In this document: piece by piece, positions 42,811-54,308 of the stretch
Layout of the letters: the number at the start of each line of letters is the position of its first letter
Position numbering within the stretch: the first letter of the stretch is position 1
NCBI GenBank assembly: GCA_949987705.1
Contig: CATLJY010000887.1
Location: 62,001 to 126,000 of the forward strand
Direction: 5' to 3'
DNA length: 64,000 bases
Source: Thereva unica
Taxonomy: Eukaryota > Arthropoda > Insecta > Diptera > Therevidae
Notes under the pieces: generated by a model
Seen by the model: only the letters and a program-made list of their open reading frames with translations
Told to the model about the DNA's origin: nothing
Databases searched by the model: none
Program-made: the position numbers and the translations under genes

Positions 42811-43041
42811 TATATGTGAAGTGAAGAAGAAGATAAAGCGGAAAAACGAAAACTTAAATGTTTAAAATAATAGTGAAGATTTACAAAAATTGATAGTTTT
42901 GTTGTTTTAAAGAAAAAAGGAAAAAGTGAAAAGATTTAAAGTGATCAAAAGGAAGTTTTGATGGTTAAGAGGGAAAAGTGGAAAAAAGATAAGTGAAGTG
43001 AATTTAAAAAAACTTACGAAAAGGGCGAAAACGCAAGTTTT

Positions 43042-44155
43042 GACATGAATATGTCTTATCCCTTGGGTCTATTTGAAAGAATGTGCGGAGACGAAAATCG
43101 TTACCATGACTCATTACTGTTTGGCATACTTTTAGGATAAATTTTTGCTTTTTTGCTGTTTTTGTTGTTTTTGGTGTTTTTGTTGGTTTTGTTGTTTTTG
43201 CTGTTTTTGTTGTTTTTATTGGTTTTGTTGTTTTTGTTGATTTTGCTGTTTTTTTTTTGGTTTTGTTGCTTTTGCTGTTTTTGCTGTTTTTGTTGGTTTT
43301 GTTGTTTTTGTTGTTTTTTTCTGTTTTTGTTGGTTTTGTTGTTCTTGCTGTTTTTGTTGTTTTTGCTGCTTTTGTTGGTGTTGTTGTTTTTGCTGTTTTT
43401 GTTGGTTTTGTTGTTTTTGCTGTTTTTGTTGTTTTTGTTTTTTTTGTTGTTTTTGCTGTTTTTGTTGGTTTTGTTGTTTTTGCTGGTTTTGTTGTTTTTG
43501 TTGTTTTTGCTGTTTTTGTTGGTGTTGTTGTCTTTGCTGTTTTTGTTGGTTTTGTTATTTTTGCTGTTTTTGTTGTTTTTGCTGTTTTTGTTGGTTTTGT
43601 TGTTTTTGCTGTTTTTGTTGGTTTTGTTGTTTTTGCTGTTTTTGTTGTTTTTGTTTTTTGTTGTTTTTGCTGTTTTTGCTTTTTTTGCTGTTTTTGTTGT
43701 TTTTGCTGTTTTTGTTGGTTTTGTTGTTTTTGTTGTTTTTGCTGTTTTTGTTGTTTTTGTTGCTTTTGCTGTTTTTGTTGTTTTTGCTGTTTGTGTTGTT
43801 TTTGCCGTTTTTGTTGTTTTTGCTGTTTTTGTTGTTTTTGCTGTTTTGCTTTTTTTGTTGTTTTTGCTGTTTTTGTTGTTTTTGTTGTTTTTGCTGTTTT
43901 TGTTGGTTTTGTTGTTTTTGGTGTTTCTGGTGTTTTTGTTGTTTTTGCTGTTTTTGTTGTTTTTGCTGTTTTTGTTGTTTTTGTTGTTTTTGCTGTTTTT
44001 GTGGTTTTGCTGTTTTGTTGTTTTTGTTGTTTTTGTTGTTTTTGCTGTTTTTGTTTTTGTTGTTTTTGCTGTTTTTGTTGTTTTTGCTGTTTTTGTTGTT
44101 TTTATTGTTTTTGTTTTTGACATGAATATGTCTTATCCTTGGGGTCTATTCATGT
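43042..44155. repeat. TTTTTG(T/C)TG minisatellite, ~980 bp, bounded by a direct repeat
   Basis: From about 43,140 to 44,120 the sequence is a 9-bp-based repeat of TTTTTGTTG, TTTTTGCTG and GTTTTGTTG. It is bounded by direct copies of GACATGAATATGTCTTATCC (about 43,042 and 44,117). A second flanking block, GAAAAGGGCGAAA(A/T)CGCAAG, recurs at about 43,018 and 44,298. Because the unit is a multiple of three without stop triplets, long frames are open on both strands (up to 357 codons). These are composition artefacts. Confidence 0.93.
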
Positions 44156-44399
44156 CTACTGTGCCATCGAGAAGCCATTGCACTTTTTTTTGTTCCTTTT
44201 TTGCACAATTTTCAGTACGTAATTAGTACATATACGGTTAAAAGTGAAAAGTGGAAAAAAGGAGCAGAAACAAGTGAAGCGGATTTATAAAAACCTATGA
44301 AAAGGGCGAAATCGCAAGTTTTGTTTTTTTTTGCATAATTTTCAGTACATAATTAGTACACATATATATTTTCTTTTCGGTGCATATTCATATTTCTTA

Positions 44400-45505
44400 G
44401 TATTAGTTTCTGTTTTTCCCCTCCCTATCTATGAAGATGTAGAACACATTAATTCAAAAGAAGATTCGTGGTTCTGCGAAAGGGCCATTCTGGCTCCTAA
44501 AAATGAAGAAGTAGCCCTCTTTAACAAAATAATTTTAGAAAAAATTCCTGGTGCTCTAACTACATATAGCTCAATAGACTCGGTCTGTGTACTGGACGAT
44601 GCAGTACATTATCCTGTGGAGTTTTTAAATAGTATAACAGTCCCTGGTCTTCCTGCACATGAAATACATCTTAAAGTGAATGTACCCATTCTTTTACTCC
44701 GTAATTTAAATCCACCAAAATTGTGAAATGGTACTAGATTGAGAATTGTCGCATTAAACAAGAATTTAATTGAAGCTGCAATTTTAAGGGGTTGTGGGAA
44801 AGGCGAAAATGTGCTTATACCTAGGATATCTATAATTCCGAGTAATTATCCCTTTAAATTCAAACGCTAACAATTCCCTGTTACCTTATGTTTCGCGATG
44901 ACGATTAATAAGTCTCAGGGCCAAACATTAGGAAAAGCGAGAATTGATTTAAGTAAAATTGCTTTACTCATAGACAACTATACGTTGCATGCTCTCGAGT
45001 CAGCAACTCAACAAACTTAATAATTTATGCCCCAAACAATAAAACGCAAAACATTGTCTATAGCAGTGGTCTCCAAACTTTTTTGGCCGTGTACCCTTTT
45101 GACGAACATAATCATAAATTGTACCCCCTCACTATATCTATAGGAAACAAAGATGGCCGCGCGTTTTAAATACGGGTGTTAACGATTATTTGGGGTTTTG
45201 GTTTCTCTTAATGTTTATATGTTTTGGTTTAGTATGGATATAAAAATTATTTATTTTTTGTTTTCCTTAAAAATTCGCAAAAGTATTGAATGAAATACAG
45301 AATAGGCTTGTATAATGCAGAATCACCGGTTAAAAAATTTCGACAAAAATTTGTTTTTCAGTTAAAAATTGTATGCCCGCGAGAGAAAATAAAGTAGTAT
45401 TTTGAAAAGGAATGTGGCGTACCCCCCAGAATTTTCTGCGTACCCCTCGGGGTACGCGTACCACACTTTGGAGACCACTGGTCTATAGAGAGGCATTAAA
45501 ATAAA
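44400..45505 (+). pseudogene. Helitron PIF1-type helicase C-terminal remnant
   Basis: The plus strand gives WFCERAILAPKNEEVALFNK, ILEKIPGALTTY, VEFLNSITVPGLPAHEIHLK and VPILLLRNLNPPKL. A TGA stop follows where a cysteine codon is expected in the P-P-K-L-C-N-G-T-R-L motif. The same frame continues NGTRL...ENVLIPRISIIPS and, after another stop near 44,868, QFPVTLCFAMTINKSQGQTL, the motif VI region of SF1 helicases. The last conserved block is deleted except for LIIYAPNNKTQNIV, which is interrupted by the hAT MITE at 45,064-45,480. The protein would be the unwinding half of Helitron RepHel; here it is dead. Confidence 0.85.
45064..45480. mobile_element. Non-autonomous hAT element, 417 bp
   Basis: CAGTGGTCTCCAAACTTTTT at the left pairs with the inverse of the right end ACACTTTGGAGACCACTG. 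GTCTATAG is duplicated exactly at 45,056-45,063 and 45,481-45,488. It is inserted in the Helitron helicase remnant; removing it restores N-K-T-Q-N-I-V-Y-R. Repeated GTACCCC text lies near both ends. No coding. Confidence 0.93.
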
Positions 45506-46072
45506 AGTGTTGTTATAAGAGCAATTTTGAAACATTATTAAAAAATAATTTCGGTTAAATCCACGCCGGCTAGTTTCAGTTTGATATGCTTGCCCAGTTG
45601 TCTATTGTACGTCTTTCGATAGGAGTCGCTTAACATCAAATTAAAAAAAAAGTATTTTAATAGGTACCTATTCAAAATAAATTTTTGAAGATTTGTTCTT
45701 TTACCTCTTTATACTTTTTTCCTACCGTGGACTGTGCACACATAGTCTTTTTTTATTTAAAGGCGTTGCAACGCACGCGGGTTTTTTGCTAGTTTTTAAT
45801 AAAACAGAAACAAAATTAACATGAATTCAAATATATGTTAAAAAACTTAATGACTGAAATACCTGAGATGATTAATAAAGAAAACGACCGGCTACGAAGT
45901 ATTTGAACATGATTTTTTCGGGAAATCAAACGGATGGTCACCAAACCCATTCTTCTCTGCATTACTAAGAAGTCATTACAGAAGTACCACTTTGGTATTT
46001 AAGAAACACTAAATAAAGAAGTACTTCCAAATATACTTCCTGGAGTAAGTACTGGCGATTTTCCCTACTGGG

Positions 46073-49000
46073 TTACGACATCATATCTTTGTGTTCATGC
46101 AGCTTATAATTTATGAATTTCGTGGACATGTAACCTAATTGCAAGTAAAGCGGATTTAATTTGATGCCCGGTTCACAATATTCCAGTTATCCAGCGAGTC
46201 AATCCAGTCCTGTTCAAGACTAGATCATATCATCTACATTATGGCACTCATTCAAAATTTATTGGTTTTCAGGTAACTCTATCATTGTTAGGAATTATGG
46301 AACTAAAAAAATGCGTGTTTGCAATTATGTTCCATACTGAACCACTTTTTTGTGCAGCCCTTACACATATTATTTAAAAAAAATTGGAGTAACTACAACT
46401 AATACATGTTATTATTCAAAGAATTTCATTTTAAACCATATCGTACCTTGTAAAACATAGCATAACAGCAATAAAAACCCCCAATAAAGTGCTAGACAAT
46501 TTTATTACATTACTCAAACATTGGAATGTCTTATAACGTAAAGTCATTCATTCATTACTATTACTTACGACTTGTTGTTTAGAATTTCTGGGGAGAGAAC
46601 GAGGCAAAATGGTAAACAAATTATTCAGGAAATCTGTCACTTTTATACCTTCGGGGCGCTGTAAAACCTTTCGTAGTGAAGGAAATTAAAAAAAGTATGA
46701 ATGAAAATTATTTGTTATGAAACCTTCTAAAAAAACTTGTTATTATTTTTCTTGTTAAAGTTGAAGGAAAAAAAGTTATAGCCTTTAAAAGAAAAAATTG
46801 TGACTAATTTTTGTGTTCTAAGGCTTATAACTTCTTAATTATTCATTTTACCACAAAATTTATTTCAAGTAAATTGTAAATAATTTAATTCTAAACAAAA
46901 AGTGTCCTTGTAATTTTCTGTAAGATATACCGTTTTGGAGATAGAGTGGAAAAACCATTTGCACACCTTTTCCAAGATGGCGGCCAAATGGGGGGGGGAT
47001 AGAATCCCGAAAACTCAAACTTAAGCTTACACTGACCCCCCCCCCCCCCCCCTACACATCCCAAAAATAAAATCTTGTCCTGCATTTTTGCAATGTTAAA
47101 GTACCATTTCCATGGACTATAAAGGGTTTACCACAGTCCGATTTTCATGGTCTTAATGGTACCTTGTCAAGCAAATTTTCAGTTGCTTGATACATTATTG
47201 TAGGTAAAGCAGTACAAATCTTTCTGCTTCGCCATGTCTAGATGAAGCATTTATACATCTGAATGGGCCTAGTGTGGAACGATCAATCTCTCTTCACGGT
47301 AGTGAAAATCTCCACACTACATTAATGCAGTCTTCCTTGCTAGGTAGACTTTCACATACTGTACTCGCTCTTTTATTTTCCGATGAGCTTATTCACCCAG
47401 GTTTTGAAGTTGATAGCGTCACCACAAGAAACAGTAAATTGAAAGTGTAGTCCCAATCTCGCCCTAGTAGCTAGTGTTGCTGGTGTTTCCATTATGCCTG
47501 CAATGTCTGGAGAACCACATCCTTCAATATTTACGAATACTCGGGCAGATAAATATAGCACATCGCAGAACATGCCAAAGTATAATGCTAATTCGTTAAT
47601 TGTTTATTAGGTTTTCAACTTTTGTAAATTGATTTCCGCGAATTTATTTTGAATTTTTTAGCATAGATGTGGAATAGACCCATAATGTACAAACGCTTTG
47701 TGATGTCATATTAAAAAGTCTTCCTTGAATGAATAAATTGTCCCCGCATGTTGAGTTAGTTAAATAAACATCTTCATTGTTATTTACTTTTAAAATATCC
47801 TGTTTCCTTCAGACTATAAACTCAACACATTATTCCATCACAACACATTTTTCCGTTGAGTATATTTTCGTAGTAAATACAGAAAATTTCACTAATTTCT
47901 TATAGAAATTCCTGAAAAATCTCTACGTTTAAACCAGCAAGCGAAAACAAGTAAGAATTTTGCCATTGCGACTGCCAACATAAAAACAATAAACGCCTTG
48001 AAAGGAATTAGCTTGTCAACATTGTCTAACATGTTTCACCTTTTTCACGAAAAGCCCGTGGGAATAAGAAGCAAAAAGAAACCCCAAGGACATTATTTTT
48101 TTGTGTGTAAGTAATACAAGAATTAATTTTTTTCTGTTATTAATTTCGTAAGGAAGTTGGTACAATTGTTTGGCAAGACAAGAAAAAAACGTGAGCGGAA
48201 AGGAAAATTTTCAACGTTAAACTCCATAAGGCCAACCGTTAAAAGGGATCGAGGAACCCTTTTGACTCCGTTTTTTCGGATTTATCCTATTTTTTCATTT
48301 CTGTCACTCTTCATCATCCCCTTGGTTACGTTGCTTGCATTGAAAATACGTTCCAGCTAGGGCGTAGCATGTGCACCCGCCGTCGTCCTTCTGCCGCCGT
48401 TTCTGTTCCGTTTACATTCCCTTAAGGGCAATGATAATAATTATTAAGAATGTTACAGGATTCACTTGAATTCTGCACGAGTCCTTTTGTTTTCTACGCA
48501 ACAAATTAAGGCAGGAAGCATATAAAAAAAGAAACACGGGCGACGACGGCGGAGGAGCGGAACGAGCGAGCGCACGGGAAAGAATTGCTCGAATTTCACA
48601 TTTCCACGAACTCCGCCTTCCGGGGGCATTATTTAAATCGTGAGAAATGTGAGTTTTCATCGGGATCGCAATGAATAAGTAAATATAATGCTAAACAAAC
48701 AGAGTCTACAAGGACATATTTCTGAATGAATTATGATGGTGGCCCCCCATGTAAGTGAGCCCCGGCCCAGGTTTTTGCATATTATACATGCCCACGGCAA
48801 ATGTTGGGGGAGAGAATTAACTTTGCGGGATTCCCCATGCTGTAATAACTTTTCAATTAGTTCACATCCTAATGGCGGCGTAATTTCCTTGGAATTATTT
48901 TACCAAAAATTTCGCCCAACAAACATTTCTGAAGCGATAATTGCAAACAGTGGTTAAAACTTTTACAAAACTACATAAAGAACGATATTCACAAACGAGC

Positions 49001-49990
49001 ACGATGAATCCTCTTAAGCCGGCTGAGGAGCTTAAACCAGGACCCATTGTGTGGTGGTTTATTATTTATCGTGATGAAAGGACGGTGGACAACAAGCTTT
49101 AATTTAAGTAACCAGCTACTGGGCCTGCTTAAAAGGTCCTATTGATGGGGAGCGAGGAGACAATTCAATTATGGGGAGACTTTGTAAATTGAGATTTTGA
49201 AAATATTCCGGGCATATTTCACTAAAAGGAGTTAAGTACTAAAAGGGAATTTTTAAGTAATAAATTTGTAAAACTCTTAACGAAATTGTTAACAGAATTT
49301 CATTATTATCTTTAGCTAGATATTGGCAAAGTTGGTGTACATCAAAATTGATGGAGCTTCAAAAAAGTTTAGGCTGCTTGAAACATTAAATTTCCTCTTA
49401 TGGTCGATCACCACCGAAATAGTATGAGTGGTATGAAAATATCATGTGTCGAACTGATTAAACTTCAATCTAGATCTCAAATCGACAACGTCCCACCCGA
49501 CTTTCATTTGAAGGGAGTATGCCTCATGAAGCGTGTGGGACCCATGTGGTAAATGAGGTGCATGCCGAAAAAGGGTTTTATCCATAGATTCCTCATAGAT
49601 TTGAAAACTCGGAAACTTTTTGTGTCAGGGGTGACCAGATCAATGAAGTGAAGTGAAGGCTCGGTAGTTAGAGGCAAAACCGACTTTAGGGCGTCCTATC
49701 GAGGGCGCCATGTCCCAGGGACGTCGTCGCGATCCAATAATGTGTTCATTCATTTAGTTATTAAATGATAACACCTTCACAATACAAGACACAACGCCGG
49801 ATATGCACAGGAAGTAAACAAAGGTTGTGTTTAAAACAACTTAAAAGACAGCTGGCAAGGGTAGACTGTGACAAACGGCAAAACACAATATTCATGCTCC
49901 CAAGAAATTAGCAATATGTTTGCTGACAAATTCATTGAAGTTTTTTGCCCAAAGGCAAAATAAGCAGACGCACAGACAACCCGACCCAGA
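46073..49990. other. Unrecognised AT-rich region
   Basis: About 3.9 kb with no recognisable domain. A minus-strand 66-codon frame at 47,373-47,573 (ETPATLATRARLGLHFQFTV) looks protein-like but I cannot name it. A G run near 46,990 and a C run at 47,034-47,052 flank an AAGATGGCGGC motif at about 46,972. 48,370-48,620 is more GC-rich. Parts may be host DNA. Confidence 0.45.
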
Positions 49991-50000
49991 TACCATTTAA

Positions 50001-51069
50001 AGGTGCCTGTAAACGAGCAACAAAAAATGCACATTGCCGGTAATACTTCAGAAAAAGATGGCCCGGCTATATGTATGGGCAACTTGTAGTCAGACATGTT
50101 TTCGAAATGTTTTGGCTACTGTGTTGCCCGAGAATTTCACGCGTACACGTGTAACAATGGCTGAAAGGGAAGAAGCATTTGCTTATGAAAAAAAAATGAA
50201 GAATGCGATGAGCTAATTCTAAATATGTAGTTACTTGTTCAGAAATTTCACTAGAATGATGAAGGGTGGCCTTAAAAATTTATATACAAAACCACCATAA
50301 GCCTTAACAGCGGTGACAGGACTCCATCCTGCGGTATGCAGAGGTCCCTGTGTTTACCACTCTACTCTTCTCTAAGCTTTTGTTGAATATGAGCGTTCTA
50401 AGAATGCGGATGATCCACTAACTTAAACCATTGTAGATCCCATGCTGGCTTTGTTGAAAGCGCTACTTCATCCGGTACGGTGTCAATCGATTTTCCTTTA
50501 CAATATGCGTGCTTTGGTATAGAATTTTTAAGCTAAGATGTGTTCTAGGGTCTTAAGGATAAAGGATGACGAGCTTATCCGCATATAATCATTTGCGATA
50601 TCTTACTGTAAGAATTGCCAAATTATAAATTGAAGCAAAAATGCAGCCTATGGCTGGGAGACGCCATGGACTTAGTCAAGGGGATCTCCTGGAACTCTGC
50701 ACATATTTGGGTGCGGTTTGGTTCTTTGGATACTATAGATTCATGGATCCCGAACCCAGACAATGTACACCCTACACCGCCCACAACTATTCCATCTTTA
50801 GGCCATACTAACATACTTCTAGTCCAAAGAAAATTTCGAAATCATTTTTAAATAGCCGGCAATGTTTAAATATTTTCGCTCTACGACCGATATCAAAGGC
50901 AACATGCCGGCCAGTAGTAGCAATATGGCCAGTATCGTCGGGCTATACGGATATATTGCCGGCAAGTTTGAACATATTGATGGAAATAATGCTGAGTTTT
51001 CAGCAATTTCGTTCAGCCAGTATTGCAGGCCACACATTGCTGAAAAATGTTGCTCGTTGACAGGAACCT
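50001..51069. mobile_element. 1.07-kb MITE with TAA duplication
   Basis: AGGTGCCTGTAAACGAGCAA at the left pairs with the inverse of the right end (AGGTTCCTGTCAACGAGCAA). TAA lies at 49,998-50,000 and 51,070-51,072. GCCGGCAATGT, TATTGCCGG and related GGCC motifs recur inside in both orientations (50,030; 50,855; 50,905-50,965). No transposase domain. PIF/Harbinger-like by its TWA duplication. Confidence 0.78.
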
Positions 51070-51094
51070 TAACGACAAAAATATATATGTATGT

Positions 51095-51395
51095 TCGGAG
51101 TTATAGTGTTTCAAACTTCATATATCACTTTCTTTGCACTATATTTCGTTGATGGCTAAAATCTCCATGAAAAAATCCTTTCTAAGACTTATAGAACACA
51201 CGATTATCTATAATTTTTGTTAAAATTATATTTACGTAGGGCTAATATTGCACGAGTTATAGTGATTTAAGTGTCTAAAAACGTAAATTTACAAGTAGTT
51301 TTTTTGCAAAATATCTACATATTTAATTACGCGTTTTATTGCAAAACTGATTAAAACGTTTTTTGTGCGCAATTTTATCACCCACATTTTGTTGT
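51095..51395. repeat. Left copy of a ~300-bp inverted repeat
   Basis: Matches 55,552-55,848 in inverse orientation, for example TTTCAAACTTCATATATCAC, TTATAGAACACACGATTATC, GTGTCTAAAAACGTAAATTT and ATTGCAAAACTGATTAAAAC. The copies differ at scattered bases and short indels. Confidence 0.85.
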
Positions 51396-52446
51396 TTTTG
51401 GAGGCCTGTGGAACAGAGTTTGTGCGCCAAAGAAATTTCTCAATTATTTGTATGAACATGTATGGCATAATATTGAAACGTTTGGGGCTGAATAGCAGCT
51501 AAACTATAAATGCCACAAAAAAAATGTATAAAGAAAAATTTCTACAGAATTTTATAACAAGCATATTTGTTGGTATAAATTTTCGTCGCAAATGAGTAGT
51601 TGACGAGATATTTGTAAACAGTGGCGTAGGAACGGGGGGGGGGGGTTGTCCCGCGTTTTGGAACGCATTTTGTATGAAGAAAACTCAACTTGAACATTTA
51701 TAATATTACTAGCTGGGACCCGGTATCCCTCGCTGGACCCATAAGCCAATAGTAGCCAATTGATATGAATTTTACATAGATGAAGAGCCTCAAAGAACCG
51801 GTACATTGGTCTTGAAACGGCCGCCATGGATCTAGCAGTATATTGAGTATTACTTTATTGCTTACTGCTTTCTTTCCTTCATGTTTCGCAGGCCAGCGAA
51901 CTAAGACTTTACGGCATTGTAATGACGATGGAGGACACCCAAACGGCACACAGTGGGAGATTTTTTTTTTTACTCAAAATCTAATATCTCAAGAAAGAAA
52001 AAAGATAGAGCACTCATTTTTTTGAAGTGAAAACTTCTTTAGCCGCGTTGGGCACTTTTTGATAGGGGAAAATGTTATGGGTTCGCGTCACCGACATGCT
52101 CATGACTGGCGCACGCGCTCAATCGATTATAAAAAACTTTTTGATTTTGAATAAAAAAATAAATCTGACCGCCTACTATTATTCAATTAAGTATCGAAAA
52201 TGAAAATATAAAACCAGTCATTTTGACTGATGTGTTAAATATCTGTTTTCCAAATTTGTTTGGATCCTTGATCCTGAGGAACACCTCTAAATGCTTCAGA
52301 AACAGATAAACATCATAAAAGATCAACAAGTCATCGAGAGGATCTAACGTTAGAATTGAAAAGGTTACAAAACAATACACTACAAACGGTCACCAAAACT
52401 TTTCTAGAATTCATCTCCAACAAGAAAGGATTTATCGATATTTTCA

Positions 52447-53150
52447 TTCAATTGTCAAAGTTTGCATGCGCATGCAGCTGATCTAAAAAATGATGCTATC
52501 GTAAAAAAGTCAAATGTTCTGCTTTTGTCAGAAACTCGTATGAAAAACGAAGAACCACTTGATGTTCCGAATTTCAACTTTGTTGTAAGTTATAAAAGAC
52601 CCGAAGTTCCAGCAGCAGGAGTAGCTATTTATCGCAATACTCAAGATACGTCACACTTCATTACTTCATATATGGACATACATACTAAATTCACTAGAAG
52701 CATTGGTGTTAATGTTTCTGATATAGGCGAAATATGCGTTGCTCGTTGCAGTTCCGAGAATGGGCAATACACATTAATGGTTGCCGTTTATATTTCGCCT
52801 GGAAAATCTATGAGACAGATACAACAATTTTTATTCGAAAATTTGATGATTTATACAAAAGAAGGTTCTGAAATTCTCGAAAAAAGATTCGGCGAAAAAT
52901 ATGATAATGTACCGATGATTTTAAGTGGAGACTTCAATATTAACTTTGCAGATGATAAAAATCTACCATTAATTGAATTTTTAAATGCAACACTTAATTT
53001 AAATATGTCCAATGATCGGAAACTTAGTACATACTACCAAATATAAAACGACGATCGATGCGGTTTTTACGCGATACTTAGATAAATTTGAATCAAACAT
53101 TTTCATTTCTGACTTTAGTTACCATAACCCGATTGTATCTTTTTTACAAT
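52447..53150 (+). pseudogene. EEP (AP-type) endonuclease domain, Helitron/Helentron-associated
   Basis: NCQSLHAHAADLKNDAIV, then LLSETRMKNEEPLDVPNFNF, VAIYRNTQD, ICVARCSSENGQYTLMVAVY and MILSGDFNINF form an exonuclease-endonuclease-phosphatase fold domain: a catalytic E in SET, D and N in SGDFN. After a frameshift near 53,045 come TTIDAVFTRYLDKFES and SDFSYHNPIV, with the closing SYH histidine. All key residues are visible, but the frameshift and missing upstream part make it a pseudogene. The sequence style (P-G-F-N-x-V-x-S-x-K-R-P) is that of endonucleases found with Helitron-type helicases, rather than of ordinary non-LTR elements. That assignment is from memory of the family. Confidence 0.75.
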
Positions 53151-53215
53151 AAGTACTAATGAAATAGGAAGGTCAAAATTGCTACAATTATTACATAATT
53201 TAAAAAATAATTCAG

Positions 53216-53430
53216 TTGGTTCAATCGGTTGAAGATGCAGCAGCATTAAATTTTATAGAAAAAAGTACACTTATTAATGAAGACGCAGTTACTTGTGCTA
53301 CATATTTTAATAAGTTGGTTAATGTCCTAATGAAAATACTGCAATCAAAAAGATTTAGTCCTTTCAAGAAACATAGAATTTTGTATTACTTCAAAAGAAT
53401 CGAATTTCAACATCTATGTAAGTTCTAAGT
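53216..53430 (+). pseudogene. Helitron Rep N-terminal fragment
   Basis: VEDAAALNFIEKSTLINEDA, then VTCATYFNKLVNVLMKILQS, FSPFKKHRILYYFKRIEFQH. In Helitron Rep proteins a YF-x-R-(I/V)-E-F-Q-(H/Q)-R-G-S-P-H segment carries the HUH histidines. This frame stops right after E-F-Q-H, so the HUH pair itself is missing. It lies about 70 bases downstream of the endonuclease fragment on the same strand. Confidence 0.72.
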
Positions 53431-54126
53431 TTTCACTTCTATCGGCAGTCCCTATAACTGCCAATTTTTTTTTATTTTCTTTGTAATTGAATAGGGAATT
53501 AAGGAAAACTATTGAGAACGTGAGAGAATGAAAACCTAACCTGCAAATTGTTGTTAAACCTGAGTTTTCGTTTTGGGCTATTTAAGTACTCCACATTTAT
53601 TGCCTACTACATAAGAAACAGTAGGTAAAAAAATTAATTTTTTATCCTTTAACAGTTTGGGATATGTTGAAAATTGAGGATTAACAACAATTTGCAGGTT
53701 AGGTTTTCATTTTTTTACGTTCTCAGTATTTTTCCTTAATTCCCTATCCAATTACATAGAAAATAAAAAAATGAGTGCTCTATCTTTTATCTTTCTTGAG
53801 ATATTAGATTTAAAGTAGAAAAAAGCAAAATCTTCCAAATTTGTAGGTTAGGTTTTCGTTCTGGGCCATTGAGATACTCTACCTTTATTGCCTATTGAAT
53901 AAGAAACGAAATGTAAAAAAAAAATAATTTTTTATCCTTTAACAGTTTTGGCTATTTAGAAAATTCAGGTTTAACAACAATTTGCAGGTTAGGTTTTCAT
54001 TCTCTCACGTTCTCAATAGTTTTCCTTAATTCCCTATTCAATTACAAAGAAAATAAAAAAAATGAGTGCTCTATCTTTTTTCTTTCTTGAGATATTAGAT
54101 TAAACAAAATCTCCCACTGTGCGGCA

Positions 54127-54290
54127 GTAGGTAGCCCCAGAGGACAAGAGAGGCTTAACTTTCGAAACTGCAGACATGCTGCAAAGGACCAACAAAGTTG
54201 CAGAAATGTCCTAGAAGAAGCCAAGGCTAGATTTGGGCTGAAGCGCCATTGGATGGATGGAGTCTTCGGGAATAAAGTAGGCTTTCCTGA
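54127..54290 (+). pseudogene. Non-LTR ORF2 C-terminal tail, interrupted by the Transib-ended element
   Basis: The frame RHAAKDQQSCRNVLEEAKAR followed by FGLKRH resembles the tail at 59,497-59,694 (W-R-K-I-L-A-E-A-K-A-R-V-G-L). The sequence upstream of 51,944 (GDDGGHPNG-like) should be the other half. The target duplication CGGCA lies between them. Short and weak on its own; the parallel with 59,694 supports it. Confidence 0.55.
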
Positions 54291-54308
54291 TTAAGACTGT
54301 AAGAAGAT

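Larger units (their letters stand above)
42033..45792 (+). mobile_element. Helitron with helicase remnant and large minisatellite
   Basis: It starts A^TCTTCTATCTATATAAATAA and ends with the perfect 12-bp palindrome GCGTTGCAACGC, then ACGCGGGTTTTTTG and CTAG^T (45,789-45,792). It contains a small TA-flanked MITE (42,598-42,810), duplicated flanks around a 1-kb minisatellite, a PIF1-type helicase C-terminus (44,400-45,060, resuming 45,481-45,505) and a hAT MITE (45,064-45,480). Rep is missing, so it is a decayed, formerly autonomous copy. Its 3' end also matches the minus-strand Helitron at 61,356-61,500. Confidence 0.82.
41821..46072. repeat. Possible older element with CCCAGTAGGGAA ends enclosing the Helitron
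   Basis: CCCAGTAGGGAA at 41,821-41,832 and the inverse at the right end (to 46,072), each next to several AAGTACTT-type motifs (41,850-41,890; 46,010-46,052), suggest a MITE into which the 3.8-kb Helitron inserted. No target duplication is found. Confidence 0.5.
51949..54121. mobile_element. Transib-ended non-autonomous element enclosing Helitron-type fragments
   Basis: CACAGTGGGAGAT at the left pairs with its inverse ATCTCCCACTGTG at the right. CGGCA is duplicated at 51,944-51,948 and 54,122-54,126. The inverted repeats continue for about 75 bp (TCTAATATCTCAAGAAAG, GATAGAGCACTCATTTTTTT). A CACAGTG start with a 5-bp GC-rich duplication is Transib-like. Between the ends lie endonuclease and Rep fragments (52,447-53,430) and an internal palindrome region (53,480-54,050) built on GCAAATTGTTGTTAAACCTG and its inverse. 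No Transib transposase. Confidence 0.8.

Noticed and set aside
43101..44226. Very long open frames on both strands (up to 357 codons) rich in Lys/Thr/Asn or Leu/Phe/Val
   Set aside because: They arise from a 9-bp-based minisatellite without stop triplets. Several frames are open at once and no domain or start context supports translation.
47373..47573. 66-codon minus-strand frame that looks protein-like
   Set aside because: I cannot link it to a named family and there is no supporting context, so it is only mentioned within the unrecognised region.
51600..51830. Minus-strand frames near the G homopolymer
   Set aside because: No domain; the homopolymer and neighbouring repeats make the frames unreliable.
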